Assembly (NCBI RefSeq): GCF_006715305.1
Contig: NZ_VFMY01000001.1
Location: 4,464,001 to 4,528,000, forward strand
Source of the DNA: Arthrobacter sp. SLBN-100
GTDB lineage: Bacteria > Actinomycetota > Actinomycetes > Actinomycetales > Micrococcaceae
DNA: 64,000 nucleotides
Direction of reading: 5' to 3'
Position 1 is the stretch's first letter, and each line of letters begins with the position of its first letter. The position numbers were made by a program, and so were the translations under genes. Of this stretch, positions 20,093-27,982 are shown in pieces. Under the pieces are notes generated by a model that was not told the origin of the DNA, ran no database searches, and saw only the letters and a list, made by a program, of their open reading frames with translations.

Positions 20093-22249
20093 TCACGTAA
20101 CGCCGGCGTTTGCGTCGAACGGTATCTCCCGCCAGAGCTCTTCTGGAAGTGGGTCCTTGGGCGGGCGGTATCCGGGCAGGAAACAGCCAGCAAAGGTGTC
20201 TTCGGGAACGTCGTCGTGGGGAAATAGATCCTGAAGAGACGAGTCGTCCGGCGGAGCCCAGCCATCAGGAACGTCGTCGGGTGGGGGCCACAGTTGTGAC
20301 GGGTCGTCGGGTGGCTCCCATAGTTCCAGGAGGTCATCAAAGGCGCGGATGCTTTCCGGCACGGCTTGTTCTGGCCAGTGGGGTGGTTCCCAGTCCTGGT
20401 GTTCGCTTTTGTAGTGCCGGCCGTTGGGTGAGGTCCAGCCCGGTGGTGCGGTTTTGGTGGCCGGGGTGGGTTTCCAGCCGCCGGTGTGCCGCATCCTGTG
20501 GTGCTTCGGGCAGGGCTGTCCCAGGTTCGATACCCCGGTGGTGCCGCCTTTGTGCCAGGCGAGGATGTGGTCGGCTTCGTTGTCCAAAGAAGGGTTGTTG
20601 CAGCCGGGGAACGGGCATTTGCCGTCCCGCAACCTGAGCCAGTTCCTCATCGCCTTGCCCACCCGGTAGCTGGCGCGTCCGATTTCCAGCGGCGCCCCGT
20701 CGCGCGGGTCCACCAGGACCCGGTAGAACGAGCCGGCGCCTTCAGAGACGAGCTTGCGTGCCATGGAGGGCGGGATGGGTCCGTACCCGTCCAGCACCGC
20801 CGGTTCATCGGTCAGGCCCATCAGCGAGAACACGGGCACGGTGACCAGCACCTGCGCACGAATCCCCGACGACGACGATCCGTCGGCTGCTGTTCCCTCC
20901 CCGCCGCCGGAACTGTGTGCCTCGCCGCTTTCGGAACTGTTGCCCTCGCCGTTTTCGGAACTGCTGCCCTCGCCGTTTTCGGAACTGTTGCCCTCGCGGT
21001 TGCCGATACTGTTTTCGCCGCCAGTATCGCCGCCGGGGGTACCGGTACCGGTACCCCGGGGACTGTTTCCAGCCCTGATCCCGGCCCCGGTGTTGAGGAG
21101 TCCGTCGGAGAAGATGTCAGCGCACAACTCCGGCATGGTGCGGGGCTCGTTCGGGCCCTGCATCCCCCGTGCGATAGCTGTGAGCCTGTTGCGGATCGCC
21201 GAAGCCTGGTCCGCGGGCAGCATCGCGGCGACCCAGGCCATCCCGTCGTTGTCCGGCCAGTACTCGACCCGCCGGTCCGCCACACTCTTGGCGTGCCGTT
21301 TCTCCAGGCTTTCGGGGTGGTGGCGTTCCCGCCAGCCCCGGGCCCTGGCCTTGAATCGGTATGCCGGCATCTCCCCGGCCGGGCACCCACGGGCCGCGCC
21401 CGGCGCGTCCGGGTCCAGGAAGTGCGCCTCCAGCGCGCCCGCCGCGGCGCGGTCCAGGCAGGAGGTCTGGTCCACCATGGTCCGGGCATGGGCCCAGGAC
21501 ATCGTCCCGGACTGCAACGCCGCCAACGACCGGGGCAAGGACGTGGTCAAAGCATGGGATTCAGCCAGCAACGCCCCCGCGGCCCGGTCACCAATCGCCA
21601 GCGCGCACCCGACCTCGGCCACCAGGGACCGGTCCTGCGCCGTCGCTTCCTGCGGAGACGACGCAGGGCCGTTCAACGCCTTCGTGGCCCCGGCCAGGAC
21701 CGCCACCGCCAGCGCCTTCACCGCCGCGATTTTCGCCTCCGACCTCGCCACCTCGGCTAAAACATCCAACGCCGCATCAACCAAGCGCTGCAACGGATCA
21801 TCGTCGGGCCCGCCAGGGACAGCGCCCTCGGAAGCGGCAGAACTTTCGCCGCCCAGTGCAGCCATGAACGCAGCGACAGCAGCCTCAACCGCTTCCTCCG
21901 CCTGCACCACTGCCGGGTTCAATTCCATACCTCCATCATCGTGTGGAGGTCTGACAAAACCGGGCGCCTCCGAACGGGCAGCGACCGAAGCATCAACCGC
22001 TTCCTCCGCCTGCACCACCACCGGATTCGCCACCATAGCTCCATCATCGTGTGGAGGTCTGACAAAACCGGCCGCCTCCGAACGGGCAGCGATCGAGGCA
22101 CAAGAGGCTTCCTCAGCCTGCACCACCAACGGATTGGTTTCCATACCTCCATCATCGTGTGGGGGTCTGACAAAACCGGGCGCCTCCGAGAGCGCAGCGG
22201 CAGCACAAGTGGCTTCCTCCACCTGCAACACCGCCGGATTCGTTTCCAT
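20093..22249 (-). CDS. DUF222 / HNH endonuclease domain protein with N-terminal repeats
   Basis: Protein of 718 residues of the 13E12/DUF222-HNH family common in multiple copies in actinobacteria. It has three parts. Residues 1-107 are three near-identical 35-36 residue repeats, each starting with Met and ending PPHDDG. A DUF222 region follows (about 108-430). The C-terminal part holds the HNH motif: CPFPGCNNPSLDNEADHI, then HKGGTT and CPKHHRMRH. Between DUF222 and HNH lies a Gly/Glu/Ser/Asn linker of 8-residue repeats, and the tail has PPDD repeats. Nuclease activity is inferred only. The start is uncertain because each N-terminal repeat brings its own Met (positions 22249, 22144, 22036, 21928); the conserved core begins at the last. 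Confidence 0.85.
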   Translation of the reverse strand: METNPAVLQVEEATCAAAALSEAPGFVRPPHDDGGMETNPLVVQAEEASCASIAARSEAAGFVRPPHDDGAMVANPVVVQAEEAVDASVAARSEAPGFVRPPHDDGGMELNPAVVQAEEAVEAAVAAFMAALGGESSAASEGAVPGGPDDDPLQRLVDAALDVLAEVARSEAKIAAVKALAVAVLAGATKALNGPASSPQEATAQDRSLVAEVGCALAIGDRAAGALLAESHALTTSLPRSLAALQSGTMSWAHARTMVDQTSCLDRAAAGALEAHFLDPDAPGAARGCPAGEMPAYRFKARARGWRERHHPESLEKRHAKSVADRRVEYWPDNDGMAWVAAMLPADQASAIRNRLTAIARGMQGPNEPRTMPELCADIFSDGLLNTGAGIRAGNSPRGTGTGTPGGDTGGENSIGNREGNSSENGEGSSSENGEGNSSESGEAHSSGGGEGTAADGSSSSGIRAQVLVTVPVFSLMGLTDEPAVLDGYGPIPPSMARKLVSEGAGSFYRVLVDPRDGAPLEIGRASYRVGKAMRNWLRLRDGKCPFPGCNNPSLDNEADHILAWHKGGTTGVSNLGQPCPKHHRMRHTGGWKPTPATKTAPPGWTSPNGRHYKSEHQDWEPPHWPEQAVPESIRAFDDLLELWEPPDDPSQLWPPPDDVPDGWAPPDDSSLQDLFPHDDVPEDTFAGCFLPGYRPPKDPLPEELWREIPFDANAGVT
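20931..21002 (-). repeat. 24 bp tandem repeat (3 copies) in HNH gene linker
   Basis: TCGGAACTGYTGCCCTCGCC-type units begin at 20931, 20955 and 20979, exactly 24 bases apart, with decayed copies on both sides. They encode an 8-residue Ser-Glu-Asn-Gly-Glu-Gly repeat in the linker ahead of the HNH domain. Confidence 0.85.
21926..22249 (-). repeat. 108 bp tandem repeat spanning HNH gene start codons
   Basis: The word CTCCATCATC with its flanks recurs at 21931, 22039 and 22147, exactly 108 bases apart. A diverged copy follows at about 22252, upstream of the first ATG. Each unit carries a Met codon (22142-22144, 22034-22036, 21926-21928 on the minus strand) and encodes about 36 residues in frame. 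Confidence 0.9.
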
Positions 22250-22354
22250 ACCAAAATCATCGCCGGAGGGTATGACACTTTGGCGGGCTCCGCGAGCAGG
22301 GGCTCCAGCAGAAGCTTGTTTGAGCTAAGGGGGCCGGGTTCGGCAGGAAATGGA

Positions 22355-22406
22355 TTCGGCCGCCATCAGCTGGTGACGCCGTTGTCACCGGCTGATGGCG
22401 GCCGAA
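22355..22406 (-). terminator. long perfect-stem hairpin between VOC and HNH genes
   Basis: Two 23-base arms (22355-22377 and 22384-22406; TTCGGCCGCC.. against ..GGCGGCCGAA) pair throughout with one G-U wobble around the loop GCCGTT. It lies about 85 bases downstream of the VOC gene. It may be a second terminator or a palindromic repeat element. Confidence 0.6.
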
Positions 22407-22452
22407 GTTTGGGGGGACAGGGTGCCCAAGCGGTAACCCGGGCGCACCACAG

Positions 22453-22482
22453 CGATGCCCGGGCGCGGCGGCCCGGGCATCG
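22453..22482 (-). terminator. terminator after VOC gene
   Basis: CGATGCCCGGGC (22453-22464) and GCCCGGGCATCG (22471-22482) form a perfect 12 bp stem with a six-base loop, nine bases beyond the VOC gene stop codon. Confidence 0.75.
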
Positions 22483-22491
22483 GAAGGAAAG

Positions 22492-23130
22492 TCAGATTGT
22501 GACTGCTCCGGTGGCGGTTTCGAAGGTGACGGACAGGATTCCGGGCGTCCCGTGCGGTGCCACCCAGTCAACGGCCACGTCTTCGAGCGGCTTCTCTACC
22601 GGCTCGCCCAGCCACTCGGTGACGCGCGCCGCCGATCCGGCAATGGTCAGGCAGCTCATCTTGACGTTGCTGTCGTAGGCATTGGACGGGTGCAGGGACG
22701 GATCGCCCTCCCACTTAAGCATGTAGGGAACCTGGGGGTCGGCGATCAAACCGAGGATGCCGATCTGCTTCCAGACGAGTTCGCGGCCGTCCGGAAATTT
22801 CCGGTTGCCGTTCACTGCGGAACGTCCCAGCCGCTCTTCAAAGGGGACCAGGTCGTCCACTTCGACGCACCAGCCCATCCAGCCGCCGCCCGCAGCAGAG
22901 CGGGCACGGACAGCCTGTCCGAAGGGGGCCTTGTCTGAAGCGGGGTGGTCCAGGACCTCCACGACTTCGAGGTACTTGTGGCCGGCGAGCGGGATAATCA
23001 TGTTCCGGGTGCCGAACCGGGGGTGTACCCCACCCTTCACTGCCTCAACGCCGAGGGCAGAGGAAATTCGTTCGGTAGTGGCCGCCAGGCCATCGTGTTC
23101 ACAGGCGTAAGAGACGTGATCCATGCGCAT
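22492..23130 (-). CDS. VOC superfamily / glyoxalase-like domain protein
   Basis: A 212-residue protein beginning MRMDHVSYACEHDGLAA, the usual first beta-strand and metal-ligand His of a vicinal-oxygen-chelate module. It continues with HPRFGTRNMIIPL and KYLEVVEVLD (a Glu ligand), resembling the Glyoxalase_3-type family (PF13468). Substrate unknown. A second Met two residues in is an alternative start. The gene is divergent from metY and is followed by two strong hairpins. Confidence 0.8.
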   Translation of the reverse strand: MRMDHVSYACEHDGLAATTERISSALGVEAVKGGVHPRFGTRNMIIPLAGHKYLEVVEVLDHPASDKAPFGQAVRARSAAGGGWMGWCVEVDDLVPFEERLGRSAVNGNRKFPDGRELVWKQIGILGLIADPQVPYMLKWEGDPSLHPSNAYDSNVKMSCLTIAGSAARVTEWLGEPVEKPLEDVAVDWVAPHGTPGILSVTFETATGAVTI

Positions 23131-23277
23131 GCCATCATCTTGGCACTTTGTGATCAGGCTCTCAGCTAAGGGTAGCCTTACTGGGATTTTGGCTGGTGAA
23201 CCCCCACAAACCAGGGTCTGCCGAAATCTTCAGGACCATGTTCGTCACAATCCTGTCCGGCGCCGTGTTTGTGTTCC

Positions 23278-23283
23278 TACACT
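23278..23283 (+). promoter_or_regulatory. -10 box (TACACT) for metY
   Basis: TACACT lies seven bases before the conserved CAGGTCATGAG that opens the riboswitch, so transcription would begin almost exactly at the aptamer. The metX copy has the same arrangement. The rest of the 322-base spacer from the VOC gene (from 23131) shows nothing else I can name. Confidence 0.6.
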
Positions 23284-23287
23284 GAGC

Positions 23288-23402
23288 TCAGGTCATGAGT
23301 GCCAGCATCAAGCCCCGGCTCGCTGGCCGGCAACCCTCCAACCGCGGTGGGGTGCCCCGGGTGAGGACCTGGCTGTCCGGCAAGGGCCGGATGGCAAGCG
23401 CG
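23288..23402 (+). ncRNA. SAM-IV riboswitch upstream of metY
   Basis: S-adenosylmethionine-sensing leader, limits approximate. It has the features I recall for actinobacterial SAM-IV: opening GGTCATGAGTGCCAGC, CCCCGGCT.GCTGGCCGGCAA, CCGCGGTGGGGTGCCCCGGG, closing GAGGACC that pairs with the opening GGTC, and a 3' GGCAAGCGCG. The 3' GCAAGC (23394-23399) matches GCTCGC (23318-23323) with one mismatch, where the metX copy matches perfectly. It should lower metY expression when SAM is abundant. The expression platform lies between here and the TTG start. Confidence 0.88.
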
Positions 23403-23452
23403 GCCCGCGGTGCTTCGAGCATGCCGGGGGCCCCTGTCAAAGGAGCCTTGAA

Positions 23453-24778
23453 TTGTCCAACGGATGGTCCTTCGAAACCCGCCAGATCCACGCCGGGCAA
23501 GTGCCGGACAGCGCCACCGGCGCCCGTGCCCTCCCCATCTACCAGTCCACGTCCTTTGTGTTCCCCAGCGCGGAAAGCGCTGCCAACCGCTTCGCCCTGG
23601 CCGAGCTGGCGCCCATCTACACGAGGATCGGCAACCCCACGCAGGAGGCGGTTGAGCAGCGGATCGCGAGCCTTGAAGGCGGCCTGGGCGCGCTGCTGCT
23701 CAGCTCCGGGCAGGCCGCCGAAACTTTCGCCGTCCTGAACATTGCCGAGGCGGGGGACCACATCGTCGCCAGCCCGAGCCTATACGGCGGCACCTACAAC
23801 CTCTTCGCGCACACGCTGAAGAAGTTCGGTATCTCGGTCACCTTTGTGGCGGACCCGGACAACCTGGACCAGTGGCGTGACGCTGTCCAGCCCAACACCA
23901 AACTCTTCTTCGGCGAGGTAGTTTCCAACCCGCGGCAGGACGTCCTGGACATCGAAGGCGTGTCCCAGGTTGCCCATGACGCAGGGGTGCCCCTGATCGT
24001 GGACAACACCCTGTCCACCCCGTACCTGATCCGGCCGCTGGAGTGGGGAGCGGACATTGTGCTGCACTCGGCCACCAAGTACCTGGGCGGCCACGGTGCC
24101 GCCATCGCCGGCGTGATAGTGGACTCCGGAAAGTTCGATTTCGGCAAGGACCCGCAGAAGTTCCCCGGTTTCAACACCCCGGACCCCACCTACAACGGGC
24201 TGGTGTACGCCCGTGACCTCGGCGCCGACGGCGCCCTGGGCGCCAACCTGTCCTACATCCTCAAGGCCCGGGTCCAGTTGCTGCGCGACCTCGGTTCGGC
24301 CGTGTCGCCCTTCAACGCCTTCCTGATCGCCCAGGGACTGGAGACGCTAAGCCTGAGGGTGGAACGGCACGTGGCCAACGCCGTGGAAGTTGCCCAGTGG
24401 CTGGAAGCCCGTGGCGACGTCGAATCCGTCGCCTACGCCGGGCTGCCCTCGAGCCCCTGGTACGAGCGGGGCCGCAAGTACGGCCCGAAGGGTACGGGGG
24501 CCATTGTCTCGTTCAACCTGGCCGGCGGGGCCGATGCGGGCAAGCGCTTCGTTGACGCCCTGGAGCTGCACTCCCACGTGGCAAACATCGGCGACGTCCG
24601 CTCCCTGGTGATCCATCCGGCGTCGACCACGCACAGCCAGCTCTCGCCGGACCAGCAGCAAGTTGCCGGCGTGACCCCCGGGCTTGTGCGCCTTTCCGTG
24701 GGCATCGAGCACATCGATGACATCCTGGCTGACCTCGAAGCCGGTTTCAGGGCGGCCAAGGAGGCCAGCGGCGCCTGA
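23453..24778 (+). CDS. metY: O-acetylhomoserine aminocarboxypropyltransferase MetY
   Basis: PLP enzyme of 441 residues in the Cys/Met metabolism family that joins O-acetyl-L-homoserine and sulfide to make homocysteine. Visible motifs are ETRQIHAGQ at the N-terminus, YTRIGNPTQEAVEQRIASLEG, SSGQAAET, and the PLP lysine in HSATKYLGGHG. The long family form, with an insert after the lysine, favours MetY over MetB/MetC. The TTG start has AAAGGAG seven bases upstream. The frame is open far upstream through the riboswitch, but that part is not coding. MetX follows 237 bases downstream with its own riboswitch. Confidence 0.95.
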   Translation: MSNGWSFETRQIHAGQVPDSATGARALPIYQSTSFVFPSAESAANRFALAELAPIYTRIGNPTQEAVEQRIASLEGGLGALLLSSGQAAETFAVLNIAEAGDHIVASPSLYGGTYNLFAHTLKKFGISVTFVADPDNLDQWRDAVQPNTKLFFGEVVSNPRQDVLDIEGVSQVAHDAGVPLIVDNTLSTPYLIRPLEWGADIVLHSATKYLGGHGAAIAGVIVDSGKFDFGKDPQKFPGFNTPDPTYNGLVYARDLGADGALGANLSYILKARVQLLRDLGSAVSPFNAFLIAQGLETLSLRVERHVANAVEVAQWLEARGDVESVAYAGLPSSPWYERGRKYGPKGTGAIVSFNLAGGADAGKRFVDALELHSHVANIGDVRSLVIHPASTTHSQLSPDQQQVAGVTPGLVRLSVGIEHIDDILADLEAGFRAAKEASGA

Positions 24779-24874
24779 TCGAAACCCAGGCACGAACCGA
24801 AGGCACCCAAGCGCGGTGGCAAGCCGCGATGTCACAACCGGTCACACTCTTGGCGGCAGGCGGGGGCTGTTTCG

Positions 24875-24880
24875 TACACT
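24875..24880 (+). promoter_or_regulatory. -10 box (TACACT) for metX
   Basis: TACACT precedes the riboswitch by six to seven bases, as at metY, so metX can be transcribed separately from metY. Confidence 0.6.
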
Positions 24881-24883
24881 CGA

Positions 24884-24998
24884 TGCAGGTCATGAGTGCC
24901 AGTGACAGCCCCGGCTTGCTGGCCGGCAACCCTCCTACCGCGGTGGGGTGCCCCGGGTGAAGACCTGGCCTGCCGGTCAGACGACGGCGGGCAAGCGC
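24884..24998 (+). ncRNA. SAM-IV riboswitch upstream of metX
   Basis: Second SAM-IV type leader, close in sequence to the metY copy from GGTCATGAGTGCCAG through GGTGGGGTGCCCCGGGTG. The closing AAGACC pairs with the opening GGTC. GCTTGC (24914-24919) is perfectly complementary to GCAAGC (24991-24996), fitting a pseudoknot. AAGAGG, the metX ribosome-binding site, begins about seven bases past the 3' element, so control of translation initiation is plausible. Limits are approximate. Confidence 0.88.
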
Positions 24999-25015
24999 GT
25001 AGAAGAGGTCTTGCC

Positions 25016-26131
25016 ATGACGGTTACCGTCACCCGTACCACCGTTCCCGAGCATGGGATTGTCCGCTATGCCTCCATCGGTGGGCTGAAGCTGGAGGCCG
25101 GCGGATTCCTGCCGGATGTCACCCTGGCCTACGAGACGTGGGGCACGCTCAACGAGGACGGCAGCAACGCAGTCCTGATCGAGCACGCGCTCACCGGCAG
25201 TACCCACGTGACCAGGGGCGACAGTGATGAGCCCGGTTGGTGGGAACAGCTCGCCGGACCGGGTGCACCGGTGGACACCAACCGGTTCTTCGTCGTATCA
25301 ATCAACATTGTGGGCGGCTGTTACGGCTCCACCGGGCCGTCGTCGCCCGCACCCGACGGCAAGCCCTGGGGCTCCCGTTTCCCCTTGGTGACGCTCCGGG
25401 ACACTACCGAGGCGGAGGCCCGCCTGGCGGACCAGTTGGGCATCAGCAGTTGGTTTGCGGTCCTGGGCGGGTCCATGGGCGGCGCACGGGCGTTGGAATG
25501 GGCGGTGACGTATCCGGAACGGGTGCAGCGCTGCGCCGTGATTTCCGTGGGGGCTGCGAGCACCGCCGAGCAGATCGCCTTCGCGCAGGCACAGACGCTC
25601 GCCATCCGCCAGGACGCCAACTTCAACGGCGGTGACTACTACGGCGGGCCGTCCCCGGAGGATGGCCTTGCCCTGGCCCGGCGCATTGCCCATATCACGT
25701 ACCGTTCGCCGCTGGAGCTGGACGGACGCTTCGGCCGGGCACCGCAGGCCCCCGAATCGCCCCTCCAAGGCGGGCAGCTCGCGGCGCGCGGCCGCTACCA
25801 GGTGGAGAGCTACCTGGACCATCAGGGCACGAAGCTGGTCCAGCGGTTCGACGCCAACAGCTACATCGCCATCACCGAGGCGCTGATGAGCCACGACATC
25901 TGCCGTGGACGCGGAGTCCTCGAACAGGCCCTGTCCCGTACCGAGGCGCGCTTCTTCGTGGCCGCCGTGGATTCGGACCGGCTCTACTTCCCGTCCCAGT
26001 CCTGGGAACTGGCCCGGGCCCTCCCCGGAGACGTGGACGTCCACCTCATCGAGGCGCCCATCGGCCACGACGGATTCCTCACCGAAATAGGCCAGCTGGG
26101 CCACCAGCTTCGGAGAAGTTTCCTGGTCTGA
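25016..26131 (+). CDS. metX: homoserine O-acetyltransferase MetX
   Basis: Alpha/beta-hydrolase-fold acyltransferase of 371 residues that acetylates L-homoserine with acetyl-CoA, providing the MetY substrate. The N-terminal VTLAYETWGTLN, the HALTGSTHV segment, the nucleophile elbow GGSMGGARALEWA and the C-terminal catalytic Asp (AVDSDRLYFP) and His (APIGHDGFL) are all present. Specificity for acetyl- over succinyl-CoA is the family norm in actinobacteria and fits a MetY partner. The ATG has AAGAGG seven bases before it; the open frame upstream runs through the riboswitch and is not coding. Confidence 0.96.
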   Translation: MTVTVTRTTVPEHGIVRYASIGGLKLEAGGFLPDVTLAYETWGTLNEDGSNAVLIEHALTGSTHVTRGDSDEPGWWEQLAGPGAPVDTNRFFVVSINIVGGCYGSTGPSSPAPDGKPWGSRFPLVTLRDTTEAEARLADQLGISSWFAVLGGSMGGARALEWAVTYPERVQRCAVISVGAASTAEQIAFAQAQTLAIRQDANFNGGDYYGGPSPEDGLALARRIAHITYRSPLELDGRFGRAPQAPESPLQGGQLAARGRYQVESYLDHQGTKLVQRFDANSYIAITEALMSHDICRGRGVLEQALSRTEARFFVAAVDSDRLYFPSQSWELARALPGDVDVHLIEAPIGHDGFLTEIGQLGHQLRRSFLV

Positions 26132-26170
26132 CTGCTTCGCGGCCTGGATATTTCCTAATGAGGCGGCTTC

Positions 26171-26734
26171 CTAGCCGTTCATGATCTCGTTGCGGCGGGT
26201 CATGTACTCCTCCATGGCGAGCTCACCGTTGCTGTACTGCGCATCCAGTTCCGCAAGCTTGCGCGCGCGGTAGCCCTGCGGGGCCGACGGCGGCGGGGGA
26301 GTTGCCGGGGCAGCGGGCTGTTGCGGGGCTTCTTCGCGCTGTCCTGGCTGCGGCTGCCCCGGTTGTCCGTACCCTGGCTGTCCGTACCCCGGTTGTCCAA
26401 ACGTCGGCTGCCCATAGGGCGGGAACTGCTGGCCCATCGGCGGGACGGGCGGGACCGGCTGAACGGGCGGCAGCGGCTCTCCCGGGAGGGGCTGGGGCCG
26501 GTCAAGCTGCCGGAATCCGCCGCCGAAGTAGTCCTGCTGGGTGAAACCGTCCCGGGGCTGTTTGCTTTGCGGGCCGTTGGAGCCGGGGTACATCCCGCCG
26601 CCCGGAAACTGGTCCGGGTAGCGCCCCGAAAAGCTCTGCTCATGGTTCCTGCGGGCCACGGACTTCCGGTACATCCGCATGGCCATCGGGATCAGGAACG
26701 ACAAAACGATGATCCAGAAAAACAAGTTGCTCAC
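26171..26734 (-). CDS. small membrane protein with Pro/Gln-rich linker and SHOCT domain
   Basis: A 187-residue protein with one N-terminal membrane helix (residues 4-20, LFFWIIVLSFLIPMAM), a low-complexity middle rich in Pro, Gly and Gln (including GQPGYGQPGYGQPG repeats), and a C-terminal SHOCT-like segment (KLAELDAQYSNGELAMEEYMTRRNEIM). SHOCT domains occur at the ends of many bacterial membrane proteins, with an oligomerisation role suggested. Function unknown. It starts with GTG behind GAGAGG. It converges on metX. Confidence 0.75.
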   Translation of the reverse strand: MSNLFFWIIVLSFLIPMAMRMYRKSVARRNHEQSFSGRYPDQFPGGGMYPGSNGPQSKQPRDGFTQQDYFGGGFRQLDRPQPLPGEPLPPVQPVPPVPPMGQQFPPYGQPTFGQPGYGQPGYGQPGQPQPGQREEAPQQPAAPATPPPPSAPQGYRARKLAELDAQYSNGELAMEEYMTRRNEIMNG

Positions 26735-26766
26735 GGTGCCGTGCCTCTCATTGGTGTCCTTCCAGT

Positions 26767-27978
26767 TTAAGCCCCCGGTTGCACGCGGACGGCGGGGAGC
26801 CCCACAAAGGCGCCGTAACGGTCCACAGCCGCCTGAACCGCCGCAGCCAAAGGAGAACCGGGAGTTTCAGCTGAGGGAGTCAGACGGATGTCCAGTTCAC
26901 ACCGGCCGGGAACCAGCGTGTGCCGCCACGAACCGGCCATCCGCCCGTCCAGCAGCACCACATGCATGGGCTCGCCCCGGAACGGGAAAGCCGGCGCGCC
27001 GCCTCCCAGGTAATGCCGCGTGGCGGAATAGCCCATCACGTACTCGTCGTAGCACTGGATCAGGTCTATCCGCGGCCGGGATTCCGAAGCACCGCCAACG
27101 CCGGCACCCTCAACGCCAGCACCGCCAACGCCGGCACCTGCCCCGGCGGCGTCGGGACTTCCGGTCTCGGGACTTCCAGAGGCGAAATAGAGTACGACGC
27201 CGTCGATCACCGCTTCGGCCAGGGCTTCGGGATGTGCCTCGAAAGTGAGCTGCAGGCCCTTCCGGACGTCGGTCATGGTCAGCCCGGACCAGTCGGCGCA
27301 GTCCTTGACCGCCGCCGGGCCGCGGCTGGTGAAATAGCGGCGGGTCAGTTCGGCCAGCGCTTCAGACCGGCGGGGCGCAGGTTCCGGTCCGGCGGGGACC
27401 CGCTCGTCAAAAAGCGCGTGCGTCTGCTTCAACGCTCCACTGGCGCTGCGCACGGGCGTGCCGCTCACCAGGACGCCACTGATTTCGGCGTGCATGATCA
27501 GGTAGGCAAGCTGCAGGCCCGTGGCCGGGAACCCGGCGTCGTGAAGGCTTGCGGCGAGGCCTTCCCTGGGAAGGTGGTTCCCGCCCGCGACGGCGCGGGC
27601 CAGGATCTCGGCGCTTCGGGCGGCGACGGCTGCGTCGATGCCTGTGCGGCGGTATGTGGCGGCGTTGGCTTGCTCGAGCCGCGGCGCGGAGAGCGCCAGA
27701 AGCCAGCGGAGATCGTCCCGGTGGACAAAATGCCAGGTGGGCCGGAGGATGTGGGTCCGCAGGATCCGGCCGTCTGCCACAGCCTGCCCGATGTCCGCCG
27801 CGGCAACAGCTGGTGCAACAGTGGCTGACACGCGCTGGGCCAAACTCCACCTGGCATAGGCGAACTCCTGCGCCTGCACGGCCAGCAGCGTCCGCAGGGC
27901 GGCCTCCGGTGAGGCGGCGCCGGGCCCGCGGAGCAGCTGGGACCGCAGCCGCCGCCGCACCACCTCAGCGGCTTCCAT
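26767..27978 (-). CDS. winged-helix DNA-binding / AlkZ-like DNA glycosylase family protein
   Basis: A 403-residue protein of the HTH_42/AlkZ-YcaQ superfamily. Members include glycosylases that remove alkylated bases or unhook interstrand crosslinks; others are uncharacterised. Visible features are the LLAVQAQEFAYARWSLAQR helix-turn region, the ILRTHILRPTWHFVHRDDL motif, and QCYDEYVMGYS in the C-terminal half. A linker at about residues 280-297 consists of 5-residue Gly-Ala-Gly-Val repeats, probably disordered. The start at ATG 27978 gives a normal-length protein, although the frame is open to 28161. No Shine-Dalgarno is seen, and it follows the SGNH gene by four bases, so reinitiation is likely. 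Confidence 0.8.
   Translation of the reverse strand: MEAAEVVRRRLRSQLLRGPGAASPEAALRTLLAVQAQEFAYARWSLAQRVSATVAPAVAAADIGQAVADGRILRTHILRPTWHFVHRDDLRWLLALSAPRLEQANAATYRRTGIDAAVAARSAEILARAVAGGNHLPREGLAASLHDAGFPATGLQLAYLIMHAEISGVLVSGTPVRSASGALKQTHALFDERVPAGPEPAPRRSEALAELTRRYFTSRGPAAVKDCADWSGLTMTDVRKGLQLTFEAHPEALAEAVIDGVVLYFASGSPETGSPDAAGAGAGVGGAGVEGAGVGGASESRPRIDLIQCYDEYVMGYSATRHYLGGGAPAFPFRGEPMHVVLLDGRMAGSWRHTLVPGRCELDIRLTPSAETPGSPLAAAVQAAVDRYGAFVGLPAVRVQPGA
27096..27140 (-). repeat. 15 bp tandem repeat (3 copies) in AlkZ-like gene
   Basis: CAACGCCGGCACCCT, CAACGCCAGCACCGC and CAACGCCGGCACCTG lie head to tail and encode the repeated five-residue Gly/Ala/Val unit of the linker. Confidence 0.85.
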
Positions 27979-27982
27979 GCCG

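Noticed and set aside
20486..21760. 424-codon plus-strand frame over the HNH gene
   Set aside because: Shadow of the DUF222/HNH gene; low-complexity translation only.
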